64,000 nucleotides of DNA from Tritrichomonas musculus. Lineage: Eukaryota; Parabasalia; Tritrichomonadida; Tritrichomonadidae. The position numbers and the translations under genes are program-made. The notes beneath the pieces are model-generated. The model was not told the DNA's origin and searched no databases. It saw only the letters and a list, made by a program, of their open reading frames with translations. How positions within the stretch are numbered: position 1 is the stretch's first letter; each line of letters opens with the position of its first letter. The stretch spans positions 4,836,001 to 4,900,000 of the forward strand of contig JAPFFF010000009.1 of assembly GCA_039105265.1 (NCBI GenBank), written 5' to 3'. This document shows, piece after piece, positions 37,178-48,600 of the stretch.

Positions 37178-37801
37178 TTATTTGTTCCCAAATAAAATTG
37201 ATAATCACATTTGGCCTTGACGAATATCTTTTGAATTAAATTAACGTCATATAATATATTTTATCAAATGATCGCCCCAAATTGAATTTTTTCAATAATT
37301 ATTTTCAATTAAAATTGAAAGTTGTGATTATAATTCGTTAAATTGCTATAATTAAATATTTATTTATTTTTTTAAGCTAAAAATAGTAATAATTAATACT
37401 ATATTAATATGAAAAAAACTGAATTAATTCATTTTTTTTTGTTATTTCTAAAGATAAATATAAAATAGTATTGTAAAGGAATACCATAAGCCTTTGAAAA
37501 TTTGAATATATATAAAAATATGGTTACATTTTTCTAGGAAAGAAATCATTTCAAGATTTATATGTTGGTTTTAGATAAGCAAAAAGAGAAAAGAATTACC
37601 GGTATTAGCAATTTATTATAAAATAAAAACAGATATAAAAAAACGTAAAACATGTAAATCAATTAATAATATACAGTAAAAAACATACAAAAAAATGTTC
37701 AAGCAAAATTATAAAGATAATTTTGATTAAACAAAATGCGGAAGTACTATATCAAGAATAGCTAATGAATGTACTCAAACTAATTAATTCCATAATTATC
37801 A
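37178..37801. other. Intergenic region
   Basis: About 620 bases of AT-rich DNA, the 3' flank of the MOK-like gene and upstream flank of the 174-residue gene. No ORF or RNA is seen. Confidence 0.5.
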
Positions 37802-39478
37802 TTAACCTAATTTCTTGATAATATTATGTGGTATTTGAGGAACAACAATATCGGGGTTCGGCTTTTGATACGATATCCCCGATAGCTTATGGGATGTACC
37901 TGTAGGATGACAATAATTACGATGATCATTCATTCTTCCAAAATTATATGGTAACGACTTCTGCTTCTCTCTCTCTTGACTCTTTTTAGATAAGGTATGA
38001 TTTGCAGCCTGGTAATTTCTAATACGCTGAGCTGCAAGACGTCTTGCCTCAATAAGATTATATTTTTTCTTGGAAGGAGCATTATCCTGGTGACCATTAG
38101 AAATATCATTAGGTGGTAATTGAAGCTGTTGCTTATTTGTATCTTTATTAGCAAGAAAAGCAGATCCGTTGTCTCTTAAATGAATTTTTTTTGTTAAAAA
38201 TACAGAATTGTTTTCTGTATTTTCATCATTCTGATTAGGATTATTTGAAGTACTAGTATTCATTCCATTAAAATTATTATTCTTATTCAAATTAAAATTA
38301 TTAGTTAAATTTTTGTTATGGTTGTGGTTGTCATAAGCTATGGAATTAGATTGTTTTAAATTTTGGTTAATGTTGATATGATTTATATTGTCATTATTTA
38401 TATTTTCATTACTAGAATTATAATTTTCGTTGGTTGGTATTTCATTTGTAGCGTCATTGCACATTCTTTCAAGAACAAATTTTGGCATAGGTAAAGTGGT
38501 TTCTGATTTTTCATAAATTTGTTGCCACTCTTTTTCATATTTTCTTATTTCAGCAAATGCATCATGATCAAGGGCGTTTTCTGCTGATATCCGATCTATT
38601 GGATTGTATTCTAGCATAGATTTCATTAAGTCGACCAGATTAGTATTTGTAGTTTGTAAAAGAATTGATAAATTGAGAGGTTGTCTTTTTTGAAAATTAA
38701 AACTAAAGTTAGAAAGTGGTGCATTTTGACTTGGATTGTTAGCAAATTGAGCTAGAGTCTCATTTGAAGGTGTCCCAATTATTTGATTTATTTTTGTAAT
38801 CTGATCAATTTCATTTTTTCCAGGAAAGAGTGGTTTACCAGACATTATTTCGAATAAAATGCAGCCAACTGCCCAAATATCGACAGATGGACCATAAGAT
38901 CCTGAAGTTAATATGCATTCTGGTGCTCGATACCATCTAGTAGTAATGTAATCTGTAAAAGGGCCACGAACCGACGAGAGTCTAGCTGACCCAAAATCAA
39001 TTAATTTGGTTACAAGTGTTTCATGGTTAATTAATATATTTTCCGGTTTAATATCGCGATGAAATATATAATTTGAATGAATATGAGCAAGTGCTTTTAA
39101 TATTTGGTAAATAATTATTAAAGTAATTGGCTCAATATTTTTAGAATTATTGCAATTAATTTGGCTTTCCACTTTTCCTGACAACAGCTCATATAAATTA
39201 TGTTCCATGAATTCAAATACAAGAGCGACGCTTCCACTTTCTGAATTATATAAAACATCTTCTAGTTTTATAATGTTGGGATGTTGACCAATAGATCGTA
39301 GAATTACGATTTCGTTTATGTGAGATACTTGATCTAAAGATCTATAGCGCTGCTTTAATCGTTTTATTGCATAATATTTTCCAGTTGATCGTGATTGAGC
39401 TTTAAAAACTTCGGCAAAGCTACCTTCTCCGCATGATTCAATAAGAAGGTAGTCTTTGCCGAAGATCTCCTTATTCAT
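37802..39478 (-). CDS. MOK/RCK-type CMGC protein kinase
   Basis: 558 residues. The kinase domain fills about 8-310. Glycine loop CGEGSFAEVFKAQ, Lys39 in YAIKRLKQRYRSLDQVSHIN, HRDIKPENIL (140-149), DFGSARL (161-167), an activation-loop TDY motif (175-177) and the CMGC TRWYRAPE are all present, followed by KPLFPGKNEIDQITKINQII. The KRLKQRYxSxxQVxxxxEI and NELDQISKI-like pieces favour MOK within the MAK/ICK/MOK group, which control flagellar or ciliary length and intraflagellar transport. All catalytic residues are intact, so it should be active. The tail is Asn-rich and disordered, then a basic ARRLAAQRIRNYQAAN helix. With HYDIN in the same window it is the second flagellum-related gene. Confidence 0.9.
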   Translation of the reverse strand: MNKEIFGKDYLLIESCGEGSFAEVFKAQSRSTGKYYAIKRLKQRYRSLDQVSHINEIVILRSIGQHPNIIKLEDVLYNSESGSVALVFEFMEHNLYELLSGKVESQINCNNSKNIEPITLIIIYQILKALAHIHSNYIFHRDIKPENILINHETLVTKLIDFGSARLSSVRGPFTDYITTRWYRAPECILTSGSYGPSVDIWAVGCILFEIMSGKPLFPGKNEIDQITKINQIIGTPSNETLAQFANNPSQNAPLSNFSFNFQKRQPLNLSILLQTTNTNLVDLMKSMLEYNPIDRISAENALDHDAFAEIRKYEKEWQQIYEKSETTLPMPKFVLERMCNDATNEIPTNENYNSSNENINNDNINHININQNLKQSNSIAYDNHNHNKNLTNNFNLNKNNNFNGMNTSTSNNPNQNDENTENNSVFLTKKIHLRDNGSAFLANKDTNKQQLQLPPNDISNGHQDNAPSKKKYNLIEARRLAAQRIRNYQAANHTLSKKSQEREKQKSLPYNFGRMNDHRNYCHPTGTSHKLSGISYQKPNPDIVVPQIPHNIIKKLG

Positions 39479-39822
39479 TGTTAGAATTCAATTTTAAAAC
39501 GAGAATTTTTATTTGATAGTTGTAAAGTAATGAAATATACAAATATAAAATGCACAAATTTTGCATTTGCAATAAATAAACATAAAAGACTGATTGTAAT
39601 ATTGAATTTAATTATAGCTGCAAAAAATGAAACTGGAATATTAAGTTTTGAGGATTAGGTTTTTCAAAGTTGCATTAGAATTCATTTTCCAGCATGTGTC
39701 AACATTCCATCCCTAAGATGATAACCAAATCTTTAAAAATGTTGATATGCAAGGCTAACTGAAGAGTAAATAGTTTTGGATTCTGGAGGTTTGTGTTGCC
39801 AATTGTCACCCCTATCCATTAT

Positions 39823-39823
<1 letters not shown>
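39479..39823. other. Intergenic region upstream of the MOK-like gene
   Basis: AT-rich upstream flank of the kinase gene. A short minus-strand frame at about 39733-39820 (MDRGDNWQHKPPESKTIYSS) has coding-like composition and ends at the poly-A tract, so it may be a gene fragment. I cannot identify it. Confidence 0.35.

Positions 39824-39863
<40 letters not shown>
39824..39863 (+). repeat. Uninterrupted A40 homopolymer
   Basis: Forty consecutive A bases at the left boundary of a decayed-gene region. It is the longest homopolymer in the window. Assembly length is uncertain for such a tract. Confidence 0.9.
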
Positions 39864-39866
<3 letters not shown>

Positions 39867-40360
39867 AGAAAAAGAAAGAACAAATGCATCCAGAATTGGA
39901 AAATAAAAACAAGCTAAAATGTAAAAAGAACAGAAGCCAAAACATTTCCTAGACATGATGCTATCAAAAATGAAAGAAGAAGTAGAAGAAAATGAAACCA
40001 TAAATGAAGACGACAGAAAGACGATAACCAGGTTCATAGGTAGACAATTCAAAAAAGAAATAGTGAAACAGTGTTTGTCTTATGAAGATAAACTTAAAGA
40101 AATTCAAGAACTAAAATTTAAGTTTGCGGTAAAGGAAGAATCAAACTGTGATCGTTCAAGATGGAAAAACTAAAGAATTAAATAGATCATTATTTGAAGT
40201 AAGAAAGTATGCATGTTCAAGAGATGCACAAACATTGTTAAATATGATGAATCATTTTGTTAATAATTTTGATTCAAAATATGGTTTAGTTAATCATAAG
40301 CGAAAAGGTTCTATTGTCAGTGCTTTCAAGACTGAAGTTAAAGATTTAATTTTTTCATAA
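39864..40360 (+). pseudogene. Frameshifted hypothetical gene
   Basis: Three overlapping plus-strand frames follow one another: a Lys-rich piece ending in a TAG near 39950; 39955-40173 (helical, with TITRFIGRQFKKEIVKQCLS and LKEIQELKFKFAVKEE); and 40148-40360 (IVQDGKTKELNRSLFEVRKY, and MNHFVNNFDSKYGLVNHKRK). The second and third overlap at the point where one runs into a stop, which is the signature of a 1-base frameshift near 40,130-40,150. I do not recognise the protein. It lies directly upstream of a decayed Maverick polymerase in the same orientation, so it may be another Maverick gene, but that is only positional. Confidence 0.45.
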
Positions 40361-40394
40361 AACATTCTATTTTCTATTTATTTTTAATTTGCAA

Positions 40395-41095
40395 ATAAAT
40401 TACAGAAAGGCTCTAAATGATTTTAGGACAAAATTACCAGCCAAATTTAAAGCAAATTGATTGGATTTCATATGACACTAATGCAAATTATCCATGATCA
40501 ATTAAATCAATATTAATGAAATCAAATGCAAATCAGAAAAGCCATATAAATTTGGACAAGTGTTTAGAAGAAATGATAGGGGTTCATAAATATTTGAAAA
40601 TGATCTCAAATACGAAATCATTCGTGGATATTATTATGTCAAAGGATTTAATAAGAAGATTAATAAATTTATTCTTGGTTTATTTAATCTAAAACTAAAA
40701 TATAAGAAAGAGAAGAATCCATTGCAGTCAACGATCAAATTGCTATTATATCTATAGTAAATCAATATTGAAGGCGATGAAAACAGAAACAAAAAGGGTA
40801 CCAAGAGATTAACCTTTTAAATATATTTTGCGCAATTATAACTTTATCACAGTAATCCATGATGAACCGACAATTGATAGAAGCTATGTGGAAAAGTTGA
40901 AGCCAATCAATGATCATTTCAATCTCATACAATTTGGTGCTAACGTTCTTTCATGGCCAAAAAATTTGATGAATCGTGTTATAGCTAGTGCAGAACAAAA
41001 TGGGATTGAAATAATTCTATCAAGATACCGATAGCATGCACGTATATGAAAAGGATGCGAAAAAAAGTTGCAAAGAGAACAAATTAAGTTTTATA
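40395..41095 (+). pseudogene. Decayed protein-primed DNA polymerase B of a Maverick/Polinton element
   Basis: Fragments in shifting plus-strand frames keep the order of a protein-primed family B polymerase. Near 40,460-40,480 YDTNANYP resembles motif A (YDxNSLYP), followed by a stop. At 40,610-40,730 there is EIIRGYYYVKGFNKKINKF and LKYKKEKNPLQSTIKLLL, which leads after a frameshift into IYSKSILKAMKTETK, together the motif B (K..NSxYGK) region. At 40,840-41,060 EKLKPINDHFNLIQFGANVL leads after another frameshift into TDSMHVYEKDAKK, the motif C (DTDS) region with one Asp lost at the shift. Mavericks are very numerous in Trichomonas. Many stops and shifts make it dead. I see no integrase, capsid or terminal repeats, so only a relic remains. 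Confidence 0.72.
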
Positions 41096-41099
41096 TGAG

Positions 41100-41968
41100 T
41101 TTTGATAGGCAAATCAGGTACAATATATGAAAGTATGAAATGCTGAAACAAACCTTACCATTCACTACTATTGATGAAATTTCATCTTCCATCTATTCCT
41201 TGAAATCATCTGAATATTAAACTGTACTTGATGATATCAACGTTATTAATGCTTTTTCAAATAAAATATTCATCAATATTTCAGTATTATGATAATTCCA
41301 ATTATTAAATGAGGGGAGTATGAGATTGAATTAATAACTGTATAAGGTTTTTCAAGTGATGACATTAATATTTCTGAAAACAAATTAATAACCGATGCTG
41401 CAATGATTATATATTGAAATAAAATATGCTGTATTAATATGCTTGCTATTTTCTGATTCTAGAAAATCAGATTGATAAATAATTCACTTTCTGATATCGA
41501 TAAATAAAATATACATTGATATTCGAAATCATTATCAGAGATCACGAATTGGCTTGTTATTTTGAGAATCGATATCAAAAAGTCACTTTTTTACATCTGA
41601 TACTCGATTATCTGTTTAAAAATCTGATATCCAGATTATTGATTATTAAGATATCAGATATGAAATGTGATATGAAAATAATTGTAAACTTGATATCAAT
41701 TACCGAGATCTCGAGATTTCAAAAAGATTTATCTTTTTTTAGAATTGATACTCATGATTTTAAAATATTTAAAAATACATAACAGAATGTATTGATGTTT
41801 ATATTAAGATTAAAATCAAAAAATACATTCTTTTTTATGAAATATTTGAGATTAAATTACGATCATATATTTATCAAAAAGTTTAATTGAAAAAAATTTA
41901 TAAATTCTTAATTTTCGAAATTTATACAAACATGATATCGAATATTTGAAATCGATTTATAAATAACA
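41100..41968. other. Decayed intergenic DNA with a GATATC-rich patch
   Basis: No intact gene. A stretch near 41,150-41,290 still looks coding-like in one frame (TTIDEISSSIYSLKSSEY, then a stop, then TVLDDINVINAFSNKIF), so it is probably a gene remnant. From 41493 to 41697 five GATATC palindromes occur (41493, 41571, 41626, 41650, 41692) with several near variants. This is not explained by any feature. Confidence 0.4.
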
Positions 41969-42086
41969 GATGTTTGTTTCAAATCCTAATAAAATTGTTA
42001 AATTTTTTGAATATTCGAAACTTTTTCAAAAGAAATTTTTAGAATAACAGAAAACTTCGCTATTCATTAAATGCAACATTATGAAA
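41969..42086 (+). repeat. Second copy of the phosphodiesterase promoter and first codons
   Basis: Direct repeat of 26599-26721. This copy reads TCATTA just before ATGCAACATTATG, a perfect Inr, while the phosphodiesterase copy has TTATTA. After the ATG it encodes MQHYEMNKL and stops, so only the 5' end is present. It sits about 560 bases upstream of the giant AAA+ gene. Confidence 0.85.
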
Positions 42087-42630
42087 TGAACAAATTATAA
42101 GTCAAATGGGATTGTCAAATGACTAGCATCATTAAAACAAATACATAAAAAGATAATACAGATTATATCTGAAGCTTTAATTTTTTATTTTTTAATCAAG
42201 GACCAAATGTTTTTTGAAAAGAGCCAAAATTTGTTGAAAGTTTTCGCTTTTTGGAAAGTTTTTTGGCACTTTTAATTTGATGGAAAAAATTTAATGCGTG
42301 CCCAAATTGTGGAAAATTGAATTGCCAAAAGAAGAAATGAAATAAACTCTTATTAATTTTAATTAAACAATTTTTAGATCATATAGTACAATATTTCTTT
42401 TATTTTTCGAAAATCTGCCATGATCAAATCTCATCAATTCAAACAAACATTTATATTTATTCAACAAATAAACGTTGATTTATTATATTATTCGAATTAC
42501 CATATTTCTCTGTTATACCGAGATAATTAAAATGAGAGGAACTCAAAGTGGGAAATTTTTTAAATTTTGAAAGACATGTTTTTTTTTTTTTCCTTTTATT
42601 GAATTGGCCAGATTTAATAAATTTAGAATC
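42087..42630. other. Intergenic region upstream of the giant AAA+ gene
   Basis: AT-rich DNA, ending in a T run near 42580-42592 just ahead of the Inr. No ORF or RNA is seen. Confidence 0.5.
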
Positions 42631-42633
42631 TCA

Positions 42634-42639
42634 TCATTT
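42634..42639 (+). promoter_or_regulatory. Inr-like element of the giant AAA+ gene
   Basis: TCATTT, with its A 7 bases before the ATG at 42643. It supports starting at 42643 rather than at an in-frame TTG 39 bases upstream. Confidence 0.6.
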
Positions 42640-42642
42640 TTA

Positions 42643-45600
42643 ATGAGTGGCGATTTTCGTGGTATTGATCTTGAATCTCATGATCCAAACACACAAAGAG
42701 AGAAGAAAGAGACAAACATGTATGGACTAAGTTCAAGCTTTGAAGGATCAGTAAATTTTGATACAGTCAAAATCAAAGATGCAGTAAAAGAACCATTTTT
42801 TACTTCTGATAATATAGAAAAAATATTAGGAGAAAGAATCAATTTTGATGAAATTAATTATTTAAAATATGTTCCAACTGAAGAAGCCAATATCCGAATA
42901 GCCTTCATTTATCTTGCTTTTAAAGCTAATATATTCTTAATGATCTTTGGACCCACATCAAGTGCAAAAACATATAGTATCTATATTGCATATTACATTT
43001 ACTATCAGAAACAATTAAAACGAGGAATAAAAATGAAGAAAAAAGAACCTTTAAGAATAAATGTATCAGAACAAACTACCAAGGATGACTTCATAGGATC
43101 AATAATATTTGATGAAGAAAGAGGAGAATTTAGATTTAAAGAAGGCCTTTTCACAGATGCATTTGAAAATGGATACTGGCTTTTGATTGATGAAATAACT
43201 CTTGCTCCATATCAAGTTCTTCAAGCTTTAGAGGCTGCTTTAGATTCTAGACGTCTCACTGTCCAAAGAATGGGCGAAACAGTTGAGATCGAAATGCATA
43301 AAGATTTCTTTCTTGTATGTGCAACAAACCCAAACAATAAATATTACCAGCGTTCCAACCTTCCCAAAGAATTTTTAGATAGATTTCTTTGCACTGAATT
43401 TGAAAATTTAACAAGTGATGAAATGTTAAATATTATGATGAAAAAAGGCGACGGAATTGAAGATAAAAATGAGATTCAAAAAGTAATCAATGCACACTGT
43501 TCATATACAGTTAATGATGAAAAATCAGAGTTGTATAGATACACATTGAGAGATTTAGATAAAGCCGTATTCCTTTTAAATAGAGGAATTAAAGCAGAAA
43601 AGGTTATTGATATTGTGTACAGAACAAGAGCAGGTGAAGATCTAGTCACTTATAATTCTTTTGGTAAAGATCCATTTCAAGATGTTAATACAGATGATTT
43701 TTTTATCACTGAAAGCCGTAAAAAATATTTTCAACTTGGCCTAGATTGCCTACACAATGGACTGAATATTATATTGGAGAACGAACATGGCGAAGGAACA
43801 TCAAAGTTAGCAGAAATAACAGCCATAGCATATAACAATATGCCTCCAATTATTATTACAATGACTGATGAATTGGAAATACAGGACATTACACGATTCT
43901 CTGTTCCGATTCATTTAAATGGTAATATTGAAGTTAGAAATATGAAAGGAGTTGTTTATCAAGCAATGGAGACAGGAAGAGTGTTGATTATAGAGAATTT
44001 AGAAATAGGTAAAACCAAAGTAATTGAAGCATTGAATGACATTTATGAATGTAATCTTCTAGAAGGCGATTCAATCAAAATTGTTAGAAATATTAAAGTT
44101 CATAAAAATTTCCGTATTATTTTCATATTACATTCGAATGTCATTCATAAACTAAGTCCTGCATTCCTCAATAGATTCATACAAATCAAAATGAAACCCA
44201 CCAAAGAAATATATAACTATTTCAATATAAAAGCAGGTTTACCAATTAACATATTTTCTCCACAATTCCCTGAAATTCCTGATGTAAGTAGCAATGTTGA
44301 ATATCTTACTCAAGATAATAACAAAATTGCTCATACTTCACAGATAGAAACATTCTACGCATTAACAAAACAATCAGTTGAAAAACAAATTCCAATATGT
44401 ATATCATCAGAAATTGGATACGGAGTCAATTTAGGCATGCACCTTTATTTGGATGAAAAATATGGCAGATCGAAAATACATGATTTTTATTGTACAAGTG
44501 AAACATCAGTTGAACACTTGATTGGAAAACATGTTTTTGAAGGAGAATTAGTTTTCCAAATAGGAGAATTACTCCAAGCTGCTATTAATGGAGAGATAAT
44601 TATCTTCCATGGAATAGATAAACTTTCAAGACACACATTTTCATATATTCAATATGTATTAAATTGCGTTAAAGATGTAAAAAGAGAATTTATCATTCCT
44701 GGATATGATGTTTCCAAGTACAAATTTTCAAAGGATTTTCGTTGTTTGGCTACAATCGATATCAATAACGCCGAAAGCAAAGATATCAACTATATCTTAA
44801 AATACTTCCATGTTTTACCTCATGCTTCAGATGATTTAGATGACAAAAAAGATTATAGAAAAGGATTTCCAAAACCGAATTATGATGATTATATGAAAAT
44901 ATGCCAATTAAATGAAGATTTGGTCGAAAGTTACTCACCTTTACTTGATCCTTTGATCAAATGCTTTTTACTCTGTTATGAAAAAAGGAATGTTTATGAT
45001 ACAACATTTAGGATGTTTAACAGAATGATTAATAACATCCAAAAATTGTGTTTCCCTGATTCTCCAATCGAACAAGCAATTTCTATCTTTGCATTGTTTC
45101 AGAACGTAAATGACCATAATATTAATGATTTACTTACAACATTAAGTAAAGAAATCTCATTTAATTATACAAATGTTGAAGAACTACTTAAAAGTGATGT
45201 AAAAGTGATGGAAACAGATGACAAAACAGAATATAAATTAACAAAGGGCCTTCTTAGCATCCCAATAAATATTAGTTTAGACAATGAAAATGTTTCATTC
45301 AAAGAAATGTCAACAGGACGATTAGATGCAACATTTCATTTGATGGGAATTCATTCACCTACAATTTTGGTTGGCCCCACTTCATATAAAGAACATCTTT
45401 TGAAAGATTTGAATGATCATCAAAACTTCAGTGTTTTGAAAATAATCAAAGATTCATCTTTTAATGAAGTGATTGGCGGCATATCAATCAAAAAGAACCA
45501 CCAACAATCAGGTGAATATGAACACGGTGAAATTTTTGATTTGTTAATTAGACATATGCGAACTTTAACATCAATTAGAGACCAAATTAATGACTTGGAT

Positions 45601-48600
45601 TTACATTCAGGTGATTCATTAAATGATATTTCAGCAATAATTGATGAAATGGAAGATGGAACTCTTAAGCCATATTTTCAATATCTTTATGATATTATTT
45701 TAAAGGAATGCCAATATGCAACATTCTTTGAATTAGGATTTGTTGTCCGAGAACTACTTCTAGGAAATTCAATATTAATCAAAAACGTTGATGAATTAAA
45801 AGAAAGCATCATTGATGGTCTTATTCCATTTCTTAACGATTCAATAATGCTTAAAGATTGCTTACCTGATGATTTTGGCCATTTATCTCAAGTTCAAATT
45901 AAAAATCCATCGATTTTCTTTACATGCTCTGAAGAAAAGTATAACAAACTTCCTGCTGCATTTCGATCTCGAGTACAAGCAGTTCATATTAAGAATATAA
46001 CAAAAGATGATCTAAAGCAATGTGTTAATGATATTAATTTATTGAATGCATATGATTCCAAAATCAAAGATTATTCGGATATGAATCGTGCTATAAATGT
46101 AATAAAGATAGCAGAAGTTTTGGATAATTATAATACACCAGAAGAAAGAATTGATAATGCCTATAAAATAATTATACTAGATCAAAGCGTTTTTGGAAAT
46201 GAAGAAAAGTTATATGATATTGAACAATTAATTGAATATGACAAAAATACAAAAAAACTAATTTCAAAAAGAACAGGTGCTTCATTACATATTAAAATTA
46301 ATGATTTTAAAGATAAAAATAAAGATATTGATATAATGAATAATATTATAGAAAAATTAAAAGACTTAATTTTCGTTCCTAGCCTTGCTAGTCTAGTAGA
46401 TTATACAATTATTTCCTTGGCAACACATATTCCATTGATTATTGTTTCGTCACCAGGCCAAGCAAAATCAGAATTTATACGAAATTTTGGAGAAGCTATC
46501 AATAAACATGCAGAGGTACACAACATGTCAAAGAATAAATCACAAGATGAATATAGTGAGCATATTGCACCAAGTGAAGATGGATTTGAATTCAAAGTTG
46601 GTTCTTTATATGAAAAACTTGATAAAGATGAAATTTTTCAAATTGATGAGTTGAATTTGGCAAGTGATGAATTATTATCATTTTTCTTAAAATTATTCAA
46701 AGCTCCTTATGATAGTAATTTTGATGATCATCTAAATACCAAAGAAATTAAAATAAAAAAGAAATTAAATTTCATTGCAACAATGAATCCAGCAAATGTG
46801 AGTGCTAGAAGATCGTATCTACCAACTGGTTTTACATCATGCTCAATTGTTTATCAAATGCAAGATTACACAATAGCGGATATTCTTTATATTATGAAAG
46901 CTATTTTTACTAAATATACTACAGTATTTGAAGATTATGAAAAAACCTTTTCGTTTATTTGCGATTGCCATGCAAAGGCAATGAAAGAATCTAATGATGT
47001 CACAATTAGAGATTTGCTTAAACTGAATGAAATACTTCAATCATGTCAAACAAAAGATGGAAAAATTTCTAACAAAAAAATTGTTTCGTATGTCGAAATT
47101 GTATATTCATCAAAAATGGTAAATTGCCAGAATGATTTTAATGATATCATCACAAAATATTTGGGACCTAAAAATATGAAAAAAATTCCAGATTTTGTTA
47201 TAAAAGAACAATATCTTTTGAAGAAAAAATGTAAAACTGCTCTCAAAAAAACAAATCGTGTTTTATATATAATAGGACCATCTGGATGTGGAAAAAATAA
47301 AGTAATTGAAGATTTGGCAAATCGTGGATTTGATGGTGAAATTCACAATGTATTTACAGTGCAATTATGTCATGAAAGTGATGATTCAGAATTTTTAGGA
47401 AGATATGAACCAAAATATTCAGATCAAAAGAAAAAACTTGATGAATTTATATTGGATCTTAAATTGCCAAAACTGGATCGTAAATTAACTTCTAATCAAG
47501 AGACAATCCTTGCAGGATACATAGATGAATTAAGTGAAACTGATAATAACGTTGTTAAAACAATAGAAAAAATAAAGAATAATTCAATACTCATGGAAAA
47601 CAAAAAACTAAAAGATAAGATTAAAAAATTTGAGAAAGATTGGAAACAAAATATATCATTTAAATACATTGAATCATTACTTGTTAAAGCAATGATATCA
47701 GGAGATTGGGTAGTTCTTGACAACATTAATCTTTGTAGTGGAGATATATTGGAATCTTTAAATTCATTTTTAGAAGAAAAACATATTTTACGTTTGCCAA
47801 ATGGTGAGTCCTATGGATACAAAAATGAAGAAGGGATTAATCCAATTAGAGAAGGATTTAAATTAATTTTGATATCCAATGATCAGATTAGTGATGAAAA
47901 TCACATAATTCCAGCTCCATTTTTATCAAGATGCATTATTGTTAGGGCTAATAAGCCTGAAAATCATGATTTAGCCATAATTGGATCCAACTTTTTCAAT
48001 ATTTCATATTATTCTGAATTTATGAGCAAATGCTTTTTTGATGACACAAAATCACACGTTCGTGACATTATAAGAATGGCAAAAATATGTAAATTCATCC
48101 ATCAAAATGGAAATATGGAACTAGAAGATGAATTAGGAAAAAGCATTAAATTTATATTAAATTATGATCATAATTACAATATACCTGATGAATATAAAAA
48201 TAAGAAAAAAGATGGCGTTAATATTTATAAAAGCATTATATCAACCATTCAAACTAATCTCATTGACAATACTTTGGAAGATAATTTCTTTCTTGCTGAA
48301 GTTGAAAATGATTCGAAATTGGCAGAATTAAAAGGCATTTTCCAAAGCCTAAAAGACTATTCAATATTGAACGAATTATTCAAAGAAACATTGAGACTTG
48401 CTTGCTATATTTTTTCAACCACACCATTTCCAAATCATGGAGATAATTATACCATTCAAGAAAAATTAATTACATTTCTTTTATGTGCCTACATGATAAC
48501 AAGCAATCCTAAGAAGAAAGTACCTGATTTTGTATGGGACTTAAAGTTTTTGCCATCTGTCTGGGATTTTATTTTCATAGCACGAAATGATTACAGCACT

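Noticed and set aside
42604-42642. N-terminal extension of the giant AAA+ gene
   Set aside because: It begins with TTG; the first ATG (42643) has a perfect Inr 7 bases ahead.
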